A stretch of DNA of 64,000 nucleotides. Source: Tubiluchus corallicola. Taxonomy: Eukaryota; Priapulida; Priapulimorpha; Priapulimorphida; Tubiluchidae. A program made the translations under genes and the position numbers. The stretch is from contig JAQGDQ010000031.1 of NCBI GenBank assembly GCA_030141605.1, forward strand, positions 542,001 through 606,000, written 5' to 3'. Below, one piece after another: positions 1-12,200 of this stretch; the first letter of the stretch is position 1, and every line of letters starts with the position of its first letter. The notes beneath the pieces are model-generated. The model had not been told where the DNA came from. It saw only the letters and a list, made by a program, of their open reading frames with translations, and did not search any database.

Positions 1-2
1 GA

Positions 3-1727
3 GGCGAATTTTCCGCCAGTCCTCGTGTCACGTCATTTTTATCCACCGTAAGCCGCTACCAGGTAACTGTCCGGCACCTCTCAGGAAATGCCAATATTCC
101 TTCGGATTTTGCAAGCAGAAATGCACCTGAGTGCAACGAACCACATTGTCAGATCTGCTCATTTATCATACAGACCGAAGATTCTGTTGTCCGTTCCGCC
201 TCAGTGCAGGACATCATCAATTGTACTGCTCCATTGCCCTTTACCACCAGATCAGCATGGAGGGACATCCAGTCTGGCTGTCCAGATTTGCGTCGCACTC
301 ATGCCCACCTTCGGCAAGGAACGCGTCCGTCAAAGAAATGCACTAACATCAAAGATGTTAAAAGGTACCTCAATGCCGCTACAATTGCTAAGGATGGCGT
401 ATTGGTTGTGCGTCGTCATGAGCCATTGCACCCTTCCATGGAGCTCATCGTGGTTCCACGTTCTGTTCTGGAAGGCCTTCTCACAGCTCTTCACATAAAG
501 CTTAGTCACCCTACAAAGCATCAGCTTCAGCTCGTTGCCAGGCGCCACTTCTTTGCTTTAGACATGTCAAAGTCCATTGATCGAGTTACTGACTCATGCC
601 ACATGTGCTCGTCTCTGAAAAAGTTTCCCCAAAGTCTTATTAGCCAGTCATCTGATTCTCCTCCCAATGCTGTTGGTCTGTCCTTTGCTGCGGACATTCT
701 TAAACGTCATCGCCAACTTATCCTAGTAGTGCGAGAAACATCCACTTCTTATACGAATGCATGCATCGTGCCAGATGAAACAAGCGACACCTTTCGTGAA
801 GCTCTTGCTTGCCTTTGCTTAGATCTTCACCCTCCAGATGGCCCTCCTGCAGTAGTCAGAGTGGATCCTGCTCCTGGCTTTCGTGCTCTTTCCAATGACA
901 GCACTCTTCTGCAACTTGGTCTTTCTCTGGAAATTGGACGTATCAAAAATCCAAATAAGAACCCAGTTGCAGAGCGTGCGATCCAGGAATTGGAAGAAGA
1001 ACTTTTGCGCCACGAACCTGGAGGTGGACCCGTATCCCGTTTAGGTTTGTCTATGGCTCTCGCTCGCCTAAATTCTCGCATCCGCCATGGCGGTTTGTCC
1101 TCCCGGGAGTTATGGACACAGCGCGACCAGTTCTCTCATGATCAGCTACCCATTTCTGACAGAGATACTATCATATCCCAACACATGCAGCGCCAGGCCA
1201 ATCACTCACACAGCGAATCCTCTGAATGTCCCAGTAGACGAAATCCTAATCACCCTGTTATCAATATAGGAGACTTGGTCTACCTTTACTCAGATCGCGA
1301 TAAATCCCAGGCACGCAGCAGGTATCTTGTCACTGGTATTGATGGAGAATGGCTCTTTCTAAAAAAATTTACTGGTTCGCAATTGCGTGCCTCATCTTAT
1401 AAAGTAAAGCACTCTGAATGTTATTTAGTTCCGACCCACACAGACCATGACAAGTATCCTCCGCCTCTGTTAAAACATAGTTTCTGCGATGATGACGATG
1501 ACTCCGAGGCCGTGTCTGCCTTTCCAATTCCCCATCAGCCATTGATACCCATCACTCTTTCTTCACCCCCATCTGACAGCTATACAGACAAGGCATCTGC
1601 TGTCCCTCAGCAGTTGTTCCCGACTTGCGACACTTCAACCGAGCAATCTATCCCTCCAGCCACCGATTATTCTCATCCAAAACGCAGTCGTCGCCCCCCA
1701 AAATATCTTGCTGACTACGTTACCTGA
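3..1727 (+). CDS. LTR retrotransposon polyprotein, 3' part (RNase H tail + integrase)
   Basis: An open frame enters from the left edge without a start codon and ends at 1727, giving about 574 visible residues. The first ~60 residues read like the end of a retroelement RNase H region (HLSGNANIPSDFASRN, then a Cys cluster around CNEPHCQIC). An integrase follows: an N-terminal zinc-binding region ending in CHMC, then a catalytic triad with Asp in FAADILK, Asp in VRVDPAPGF and Glu in NPVAERA. The last two are separated by exactly 35 residues (DD35E). The C-terminus is Ser/Pro-rich and ends KRSRRPPKYLADYVT, a tail typical of gypsy-like elements. Integrase inserts element cDNA into host DNA. The visible frame has no stops, so the copy may be young. 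Ty3/gypsy-like is the best guess; BEL/Pao is the alternative. Gag, protease and most of the reverse transcriptase lie outside the window. It runs opposite to INTS2. Confidence 0.9.
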   Translation, partial: GEFSASPRVTSFLSTVSRYQVTVRHLSGNANIPSDFASRNAPECNEPHCQICSFIIQTEDSVVRSASVQDIINCTAPLPFTTRSAWRDIQSGCPDLRRTHAHLRQGTRPSKKCTNIKDVKRYLNAATIAKDGVLVVRRHEPLHPSMELIVVPRSVLEGLLTALHIKLSHPTKHQLQLVARRHFFALDMSKSIDRVTDSCHMCSSLKKFPQSLISQSSDSPPNAVGLSFAADILKRHRQLILVVRETSTSYTNACIVPDETSDTFREALACLCLDLHPPDGPPAVVRVDPAPGFRALSNDSTLLQLGLSLEIGRIKNPNKNPVAERAIQELEEELLRHEPGGGPVSRLGLSMALARLNSRIRHGGLSSRELWTQRDQFSHDQLPISDRDTIISQHMQRQANHSHSESSECPSRRNPNHPVINIGDLVYLYSDRDKSQARSRYLVTGIDGEWLFLKKFTGSQLRASSYKVKHSECYLVPTHTDHDKYPPPLLKHSFCDDDDDSEAVSAFPIPHQPLIPITLSSPPSDSYTDKASAVPQQLFPTCDTSTEQSIPPATDYSHPKRSRRPPKYLADYVT

Positions 1728-2165
1728 ATTTTATCCTTTTTCTTCAGCATTTACATATCAAGTTGTAAGTGTGCCTTTTTGACTTTATAATGTAAGTTAC
1801 ACACAAATTTTGTATTGCGTTTTTGAGTAACATAATCTGATAATATTACCCTAAATCATTGACTTCATGCTAAGTTCTATTATAGTCGTGCTGTATTTCT
1901 TTGGTCATCTGTGTATTACCTCTTTCTATATGTAATACTGTGACAGCTATCGTTAATGCACTTATATTCGCATTACTGTACAAGCACATACTGTTTTCAT
2001 GATAAACAACGTATATTAATGTTGTGCACCGCACATCGTAGTTTGCGATAGTTCATAAATTACATTCTATATCGTTTGTATTGTAATTCTAGTTACAAGT
2101 TTCACCTTTTGTGTCATATTACATGTATACTAAATGTTGTTTGATTTTGTTTCTAGCCATCGGTT

Positions 2166-2377
2166 AAGAAAAAGGAAAAGAGAAGCCGCGCCAGTATACA
2201 TGCGTGTTGTTAGTTTTATCAACTTTACCCCTTTTGCAAAGTTGCTCTTTTGTTTTCAGCTTCTTTGTTTTTCGGGTTGCGCTCATCTTTCTAGTCATAA
2301 CCTCGTTGCTTTGCGAGTTACAATAAAGTTGTTAAATTTATTCTTGTCGTCTTGGTGTTTGAGACAAAGCTGGAACA
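2166..2377 (+). repeat. candidate polypurine tract and short 3' LTR
   Basis: A 20-base purine run (2166-2185) lies about 440 bp after the retrotransposon stop codon. It is followed by a segment that could be a short LTR, starting TGTTG at 2205 and ending AACA at 2377, with AATAAA at about 2322. The TG...CA ends and poly(A) signal fit an LTR, but the purine run is about 20 bp from the TG and the 5' LTR is not in the window, so the borders are a guess. Confidence 0.3.
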
Positions 2378-2399
2378 TTCTTTAATTAATGGCGTAGAA

Positions 2400-3225
2400 T
2401 AACTCATTTATAGCGGGTGTATCAGTGCTGCTCTGTCACTAAAAAAATGAATTTTTAACAAAAAGCGACTACACAAATTACATTTTGTAAAGTGCATGGG
2501 TGCAAAAATTTCTGCGAGTAATTGTACAAAAGTTTTACAGACTTGTACGGGAAGTGTACAGCAAAAGTGAAAACTACGGCGCTTTGATAACCCACTGTTT
2601 CTGGTTTAGTTGCAGGTGAAAATTTGTCCAGTAAACGAACATACTTGGTGTTATATGAATGTAATTTAAAAGTTCATTTACGCTTTTGCTTTAATTGCTG
2701 AAATATCTGTTAGTAACTTCTTGTTTCATTTCCTTGTCTAAATTCGTTTTTCTTTAATATCGATTTCCTTTTGCAGTACATGGTAAAACAAAGCTCATAC
2801 AAGCTGTTTTTGTGCTATTTCACAAATTAAAAGAATTTAAAGCACATCTCTTCAACAAATAGTTGTATTCAAAGCAAATGTCAGTGAAAACTTATTGTCT
2901 GGATAAATTTCAATGTTTTGAATGTCATTCCTTTGAGAGACTATGTGGACTAAGCATAAAAGAAGAGATCTATACTTGCATCACTCTATGCAAGGTTCTG
3001 AAGATCATTTTTGATTTAATTTTATAACAATGCAAACAATATAGAAGAGCTTTAAGATATCAATTCAGTTAACTAAGAATTCCAAATTTAACATGCAAAT
3101 ATAGTGTTATTTAGCATAACTATCAAACAGATATTAAAAACAAAATTAACTTTTCGCTTCCAAAGTAACCTATAAAGTGGTGCATTTTGCTGTTATCATT
3201 GTTCTCGTTCTTCTTATTTATGTAC
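2400..3225. other. non-coding, probably INTS2 intron
   Basis: No exon is recognisable on either strand. INTS2 exon 15 ends in a splice donor at 3224-3225 and the next expected INTS2 residues (matching human IFAIQLL...) are not encoded here, so this is read as part of an intron that also holds the retrotransposon to its left. Confidence 0.5.
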
Positions 3226-6200
3226 CTGTTCTTCAACATGAGGTTGGCTCAATAACTCTGGAATGAAATCCAGACAGATGTGCATGCTTGGTATTCCAGC
3301 AACTGTCACTGGCAGCAATTCACTGCGGTAGCCCTATCAGTAAAAACCAACAGTAATTATCACTAATGATCTCCGTTAATATGCTCTTAATTCGTGGCTT
3401 TAACCATTTCCCAGTCACAAAATGCATGACAAAAAAATTTAATAAGCCTTTTCGCAGATTCGTTGTGAGCATAGCAATTGTGCAAAGCAAAGCCGTCTGC
3501 TGCATCAGTTCAGTAACTTCAAGTGTTTTACGAGCACTTTACGTAATTATGCATTAGTCTGTGCAAAGAGTGATTTGCTAGCAGAATCTTTACTGGGAAC
3601 AAGAAAAAATGAACTAGGTAAGGTTCTAGATAGCTGTTAAAACTGTTACAATTACAATAGCTTGGGCTGCGAAGTACACAAATGTGTTGTTTGGTACACT
3701 TAACCTTTGACCTTTTCATGATCATCATCAATCGCTGCAACTATTGCAAACTTCACCTAGTATTTTTTCAATACTGAAATGACAGACATGTTCTTCACAC
3801 CGTTTTAAATATCACACAAACCTGTATGCAACAAACTACGGAAAGCTCACATGTGATGTACAATATCACTAAAAGTTTACCTGAAAATGTACAAGTTTGG
3901 CAAGGTACGGATCTGTTATAAAACACTGATGCAGGTGTGAGCAAATGATGCATCTTACTTCTCGCAGGTCAGATAATAAGCCGGGCAACTAAAAAAAATA
4001 AATTTGAATCACTGAATTCTCACACAATTATGGACATATTGTGAACTAAACTGTTATCATTACATATCAATTTTAGGTTATAAAGGTTGTAATTGGGCGG
4101 TAATTATGAAAACTTAGTCAACTCACTAACAAAATGAAGAGAAATTGCAGCTTTCTGGGTAACAATGGTTGCCGTCAGTAAGATTGTAGCCAGTGAAACA
4201 AAAAATTACAGTTCTTCATACAAGTAGATGTCTACATGAGCTCACACATATCATACATATACTATTTCAAGGTAAAAAATTAAATTTCAAAAAATCTTAG
4301 CTCGCTGCAGCAAAATATAGACCACAGTATGTCAGTAACATATTGAAAACTAAAATTTCACAAAAAAATCACTTTATATAAAATTGTAGTTTTCCTTCAA
4401 ATGATTTTATCTTTATTGTAAAACTAATCTCTTCACTATTGTGTCTTAAGGTAAAATTACTTTCCCTATATAATTGCACCTGATCCTCTTTGGTAGGAAG
4501 ACAAATCTCTAAGAGAATCTGAGCTGCAGCACTTTCTTGTGCAGCGACTAGAGCGTTCTTCAACTCCTCTCTCTCTACATCACTGGACACTTGTCCATGT
4601 TTCTCTGTTAGAGGATTACACTGTATGTGCGTTGCAAGGTGAGCACGCGAGGCAGCAAGGTAACTTCTCAACAGACGTAGAATGATTTCCAATATTGGCG
4701 GACATCTGAAAGAAAACATTTTCGACTTACAAAACAACTGCAGTTCAGTGTAATTCAACACAAAGTTAATCTATCATTTGATACAACTGTTACTGCAATA
4801 TGTTAAATTTATTAAGTTACAATTGCTTTTGACAGTGTGTATAAATGTTTTGTATATATCTGCATATAACTGTGATAACAGCTGAATTTAAATAAAAAGG
4901 TTGGAGTTAGTTTTGCTCTTAGACACTCGATCGTGTGATTAAAAAACAAAAAAGTCAAGTGAAACCAATTTTAAAAACTTGGTTGAAAACCACAGAAACA
5001 AGAAATGCCTCTACATAACAAGGTGCAATTGCAAATAAAATTAATGTCCTTTTCCCATAAAAATTTTATTAATTGCTTTATCTGCAAAGTCATTTGGAAA
5101 TTTAACATTGTTCATACAATTGTACAAATGCATTTCATAATTTATGAAACACTCTGTGTAATTTTTTAAGAATTCATGTGAACTGACTTAAACGAATGAA
5201 ACTTGGTGAACACAGTACCTACCTAAACACGCGCTCGTCACACCGCAAAACAATCAGCGGATCTACGACGATATCATTTTGAGTGTAAGGTATGACTGGC
5301 TGTAATATATTTGTAGCTTTCAACCGCAGACTGTTGACAGTCAACACGCCTAACTTCAATGGAATGATCGTGTTCAATTTCACCCATACTGTCTGAAGAA
5401 GAGTTAGCATCTGCCGTGGCACCTCTTTACCGAGTAACGAGGGCATGCTTTCCACAAGGCATTCTGTGAATGGTAATAACTCATTAGGCGATTTAACAGT
5501 AAGCTGCTCCAAAAGAACTGTACATTTGCCCGGAGAAGAAGACGCGTCTAAAAAAGAATTTTTCAGCTCTTCAATGGTGAGCTGTAACTGAGGCATTAAG
5601 TGCTGAACAGCAAGGTGTGAACATTCCACATCTTCAACCATCCAGTCCTCAACCTAAGAAAACAAGTTAATTACAATCAGTTAACATTAAAACTATCACA
5701 TGAATAGCTTAGAAGTGATGTACTCGCTTTCTGTATCATTCGCAAAGACTTTCATTTCTCGAAATGCTTTCATCTAGGTTGACAGGCTAGCAATTACTAT
5801 ATATTACTACAGGGTTTTCCAAAAAAGCAGTTAACAAAAGCTATAGCTGATCTTTGTGTGGATGTAGTGGGTGCGAACTTTTCATAGCTCGTTGACTTCA
5901 AAAGAAATGCAATGACTGGAAGCCACAACATTGAAGGTTTAGTTAAACCAGTTTCTAATGTAGTGCAGATTTTCTCTTGCAACTACGTTTAACAGACCTG
6001 TGTTTTATGTTAAAATGTTGCTGAAATCAAATCTGCTTATAGTCGTGACACAATTTGTTTATACACTTGGAAGTAGTTATAGCCATTGCTTGCTGACTGT
6101 TAAGTCATTCCAAATCTCAGAAGATCCAATTGTGCATGTATTGTTTCTGCACTCTATTATGAATTTTTAATAGGTTTAATTTTAATTATCTTTTGCAGGT

Positions 6201-9200
6201 ACAAATATTCTTTATTAATTTTGATAGTAATCAGATATTGTTATTGGACTGTCAAGCATAATGATGATGGGTTATAACAGACAAATTTGTAGATGTCAAC
6301 TAAGCTTAATGTTCCAACTGCTCATAATTGATGATGTGGCAAAATTATAATTTTTTTCACAGAATAAAAAGTTTGTTATGGAAACGCATTTTACGTCTAC
6401 CGAGTGTGATCGTTACAACGGCACAATATTGATATACCTCATAACTTATAACTTATAAGCATACCAATATTGCTAAATACAACGTCCAATAGATCAGTTG
6501 AACTAAGTCATATGGTAGTGAAATTGAAAAAATAAAAAATTGAAACAAATGTAATACCATTTTTAGACCATCATGATGCTATAATGCAAAAGTTCAATTT
6601 GTTATGCACTCTTTCTTTTGTGCTGCACTCTTTCTTTTGGAAGGAACACTCTGTGTTATAGTGTAAATGCTAAATTATGAATGCATAATGCCATAATGCA
6701 TAATATGATAATCCAAAACACGCAATACAACATTTTACAATTTTGCTAAAGGCTAACTTTACTTTTGCAAGTTATTGCAGACAAACATTATTCATTATTG
6801 CAAGATCTCTCAGAGAGAACTTACGAGAGAAAACTCTCTCATGTAAATGAGCCGTAACACTACACTGTCAAATTGTCACACTATGAGGAGAGGGCCAAAG
6901 CACTTTCTTTTACTCATTATCAAATAAGATACGTGTTGAGCAAGTAGGCAGTGGTCTTGCTACACATGTTACTAGCAAGATCCCTGGTCACCTTGCAAGA
7001 AGCAACATTAGAAGGCTAATAGCATCACCTAGCAACCTAGTCTGGATGAAACAAACAATGCAGATTCACTTGTCCATCTAGCAACCTTAAATACTTGAAT
7101 ACTGCATAAGTATTACTTGCCTGACAAAGATGAGGAAAGTGCATGGTTAACAGTTTCAATAGAGGAGCGAACAGGCCGGCATAAAGTTGCTGCTCTTTCT
7201 GAGCCTCTTGGACTAAATAGCGCATGGGTAACTGTGCATACACCTCCGCAGAATATGGCTGCACCTTCCTATTGACAGACACCAGGTTCTTCATGTTTGC
7301 CAGTCGGACATCTTCAAAAAGCAGGAGGTAGTAGAGCATCAACAATTGTGACACCGTGCGGCTTCCAGACTGCTGAGCCGCATCAGTGGTTTCAAAGACG
7401 GATAAAACTTCACGCTCTGTGAGAGGCTCGTTCGTCAGTTTCTGGTCGCCTTTGACAGGAGGAACAATTACCGATGTTATAAATGACTGAATGAGTGGAG
7501 GCATCAGCGGATGTAGTGGAGTACTGCAGTTGCAAATTTGCCTGCAAATCCATTCCTACAAAAGCGAAGACAAAATGACTAAATAAAAGCAAAGACAAGT
7601 TGACTAAATGCTTTTACACAAGTCAAAGAACTCAAGATAAAGTTTAATTTTCATGGTCACTGCTGCACAGACAATTTAATGGTCGTCTCATTATTAAAAG
7701 ACTGTAAAGAATTCTGCATGTGGGTATTGCAATTTTCTTCAAACTCGTTGTCAGAAGAATTAATTAAGTAAGCTACTTACGTAAGTAACATAAATACGTT
7801 TTTAGGCTGACTGTTATTGTTGAACTTTTATTAAAGTTTTTAAAATTGTAATCAAGCCTGTATTTTACAACATAATATAAAGTTCTTACTAGTTAATTCA
7901 TCAGACTTCAAACACAAATTGTAGTCAAGTGAACCACCATTACCAAGAATGTGTTGTGAAAAAGTAGTGTTAAGCCTACATTTTCAAAAGTTTCACAAGC
8001 AAAATGGAACTAGATGTTTTAGTTCAAATGTAACCACGTGGCCTGGTTACTTAAAATGAATGCGATAAAGTGTAACAAAATTATCCAGGCTCAAACTTTA
8101 AGTTATGGAATAGAGACAGCAGTCTTATTTAAGCAAAACCAAACTGCAAAATGTTAAATTTCAGCTTTACTTACAATTTTCTTTAATTTATAGAATGCAA
8201 ACTGGCAATCTGAAACAGTTCAGTTGCTGTCATAGTAGTAGATTGACATTTGTGCTAAGTTTAAAATTCCCCACATACAAGAAATTAGTTTGTGAAGCCA
8301 ATTAGGAATTGAGTTAGGATTAAGATTAGCGTTAGGATTGGGGTTAGGGTTGCAGTTAGGATTGGGGTTTGGGTTTGGGTTAGGGTTAGGGCTAGTATTA
8401 GTGTTATATTTAAATTGTGTGGGGAATTGTAAACTCCTGATAGTTGGACCACGACTCATGTTTAACAAATATAATTTAAACTTGCAATTTTAAACGAACT
8501 TAAGAAATTGGCAACAGTCACAAAAGGTGCATAAATTAATAACTTAGGTAAAACAAAACAGGAAATGAGATGGAAGAAAAACTAAACAAAACTTCAATTC
8601 AATGAAAACCTCTCAAATGAATAACAAACCTTTATAGGCACTTTATGTTTGGTGAAAGATCTGCTCTTCAACAGCTGATGAGTACAATGAACAGGAAGGT
8701 ATCCCGTCATGGAAGCATTCAGATTTGGCGTGACGGGCACCTGGACAGCATGAGACGTTACCACTTGTCCTGTAAATATCTCTTGTGTGAACATCGCTCT
8801 GAGACGGGATAAAGTATTCACCCTCACTTGAATCTGCATACAAAGAAGCTGTATTGGCATTTTACAACCACATAAAACAGGTTTCAAAAGCTATATGATT
8901 CCATATGACAAAGTGGAAGTATACTACTTAAATGTTTCTACGCTTAAGTAACAGGACCCTAAAGGACCTAAACAGTAGGAAATTGAAATACAGTATAACA
9001 TCACTATAGCGAACCTGCCAGGGACCCAGAAACAAGTACTCTATAAATGAGGCACTCTATAAACAGATGTGCCTAATATTATGTCTATAACTACTAGACA
9101 GACAAGCACGTATTAATGATGTACAATGTGTGGCTTCATAGAGGACATAAAGTACTTTTAGAAGCTGCTATCAAGTATCAACTGTTTTGCAGTATTTTCA

Positions 9201-12200
9201 AATTCAATGAAAAGCAATTTATTTCAGTAAACTAAAATTTATTGAACGTTTCATATTAAATTGCGTTGTATACGTTCAGTTTTAAATTTATGTGACATAT
9301 GTTCAGTAAAGTCAAATCAATGAGATTCAAAATGGTCAGGCAGTTTAGTTTGCATAAAATTTCTATTTGTTTCTTGTGCAAAAAGTTTTTGCAGTAGTGT
9401 TCATCACTTGAAGAAACATCTCAGGAGTGTGCTGCCAGTTTACGTACATAAAACAGCTGGGTGCCAAGCCACAGAGTGAATTATTGTCTTTATACAGCTA
9501 GTAAATAAACTGACTTTTTGACACGACATGTTAACAAGTATGCATGATGCATGCCCAACAACTTTTTTGCACCACTAGGAATGAGGGTTAAATTTTAACT
9601 GTAAGATGAATTTGCAAATGACTGGCAAAGGTAAGTGCACAGTAAAAGCTTATAAATAACATAGTAATACAGGCAATGGGCCCAGCAAAATGTCCCCAAT
9701 ACACAATAACCGAGTGCACTGTATTTAAAGCTATTATATAAGTTAAAATAAATGACGAATGTTCGCTCTTTTTTGTAAGTTCACATTACATGTATGTACG
9801 CAATAAACCTTGTTCGCTATAATAGTGCTATACTGTGTTATACTACACTGCAAATTTTTTGCAGCCAATGTAAACACACCTTCATGCCCAAAGTAGAACA
9901 AACTAGGTCAATGATGGCACTTGTCTGGTTTCCATGGAAATGGATAGCCAACAAAAGAAGCAGTTCTCCGAAATTAGCTTCTGAGCCACTGACACTGAAA
10001 TAAAAAGGCAAAAATGAAATTATAATACTAGTGCTCACTTTGACTTGATTTTTTTATATCTTGCATCAAACACACCTAGCTATTTTTCACTAATATGGAA
10101 ATAAATGTAAGAAAACTTATTGGTCTTAAGCTACAGTAAGTTTCTTATTGAAAATTTCATCTTACCTTTCAAATTTTTTAGCATCTGTAAGAAACCACTT
10201 TATCCACTGTACTACCCTGCGGTCTTCATCAATATTGGTAATTAAAAACGGGCAAGCAATAAGCATGCAGAGCCCCAGCGAGAGAAATCTTACACCTGCG
10301 GCAGTTGCAACTGGTCGGCTTGTTATGAGTTGCACAAGTAGCCGTGTCTCTTCATCAGAAAACCTATTGTTCAAACAAATCTCATCAACACTTACAGCGA
10401 CTATAGGATATTTAAATTACTTAAAAAAACTTTACAATAATGTACCAGAAAAACTGTCTGACATTCCAGAAAAGATGTGCCATCGTTGCATTGACAAGAC
10501 TGGACTAGGGCTTAATTTAACTCCACAATTCCTACACGGTCCTTGCAGTTCCACACTGAAAGTCGATATCCCGCATTCAATAACACTCGGGCCTACTACA
10601 AATATTAAGTTGCTGTAACAGGATGGGTATCTAACGATGTTTCAACCCCGATTCGGAGATGATACATTGAACTGGCACAAAGTGTTTAACTACCTCCTCA
10701 ACAACAACAAAATTCTAGAGCATTATGGCAGACGAAACATTCTTGAACGACATTTCCACTGATTTCCCATATTTGTCTACCAAGTTCTGATTGTTTCTCT
10801 CCAATATTTTGTTCACTAATGTTACTGTAACTGCTCCATTGTCAAATGAATTGTGGGAGTAGTAGGTGCTTTTCCTTTTTAGTCAACATCCTAAATGCAG
10901 GAAGCTGATGCAGACACAAAGTAAGAACAGTATTTTATAGTCTTCAAATAAGAACTACTACAGCTACGTGATGGCCAACTAGCTCAAATCCTCTGGTACT
11001 TTATATCAAATACAAGATACAAGAGTAAACAAATAGTTACTCATTGCATTAAAACATCAGTTCTGAAAAAACAGTTGTAAACCAAAGGGTCCTAAGCCCT
11101 GTGCCTTGTCTAGTGGACCCATTCTTCGACTTGTGATTGAAAGGCCCTGGTTCAAATCTGATCTCAGCTTAGATTTTTTCACCTTTTTGTTTCAGTTAAG
11201 CTGACGTTGAAAGAATGAAAGAATTGGTTAACTTCACCATTAAGAGGCCATCATATCTTAATTACATGCATATATTACCATTTCAAAGCATACAGATTAA
11301 AATTACATGCAAAGGCAACATTTCGTGGTCTAACAGAAACATACTTGAGACCAGCTATGCCTCGAAGAGCAGAGTAAAGCCGAAGAAGACAGCTAGCTTG
11401 AATAACGTGGTGATGCGGTAGAAATCCATCAGCCAATGGAATAACATTTAGCAACTCCAGCGTCAACTCCTCGCGCAGTGAAAATAACAGCGAAGCTTCT
11501 TTTTTACGCTGAAACAAATCAATATCATTTATCACAGGGCTATAATACATTGCTTAAAATAATCGCAAGAAATGTGTCGTGCCAATAAAAAATTACTTAT
11601 CTAAAGTAAAAGATTACAAATCCTAATATTTATAGAAATAAATATGTTTTAGCTATAACACATGTTTAACAACGATCTACAAGTGATTTTGCATACCATA
11701 CAGTTCATTACTGTGCAACGCACCTGGCTTCAGATGCTGATCGGCTGGTTAGCGTTACTTGTTGCGAAGCAATCCCAATTCCACGGCTGTTAAACTTTTC
11801 TACAATGTTTTGCATGGCCGTAACAGTAAAATAAATAGACCTTCGTTACTGCACTTAGTGCTCAGCTTGGGCGGCAGTCAACTGCTTTACGTCCCTTGCA
11901 TGAAAAACATGAGTGCCTCCTTCCATCGTGAAAGGGTTAAATTAAGCAGCTGTTTTGCTATACTGCTTGTTTCATTAAAACAGAAACACTAATGTTATAT
12001 ACATACAGTACCTTTTGGGAGATTCGTATGTAATTAGCAAACCAAGTTCGTACATTGGCATCATTGCCTAACAACAAGCCAGTAACGAACGGAACGAGAT
12101 CACTAGATCCGACTCTTCCGTTATCTGACTCTTCATCCTCAGACATAGAAACAGAGGTTTTATAGTGGTCTAGCGTAAGTGCGACGGCCAAACCTGGTAG

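Noticed and set aside
5797-5982. 61-codon minus frame in an INTS2 intron
   Set aside because: No similarity recognised; flanking INTS2 exons 5223-5653 and 7121-7555 join cleanly without it.
8220-8468. Asn-Pro repeat protein on the minus strand
   Set aside because: Translation of telomere-like repeats in an intron.
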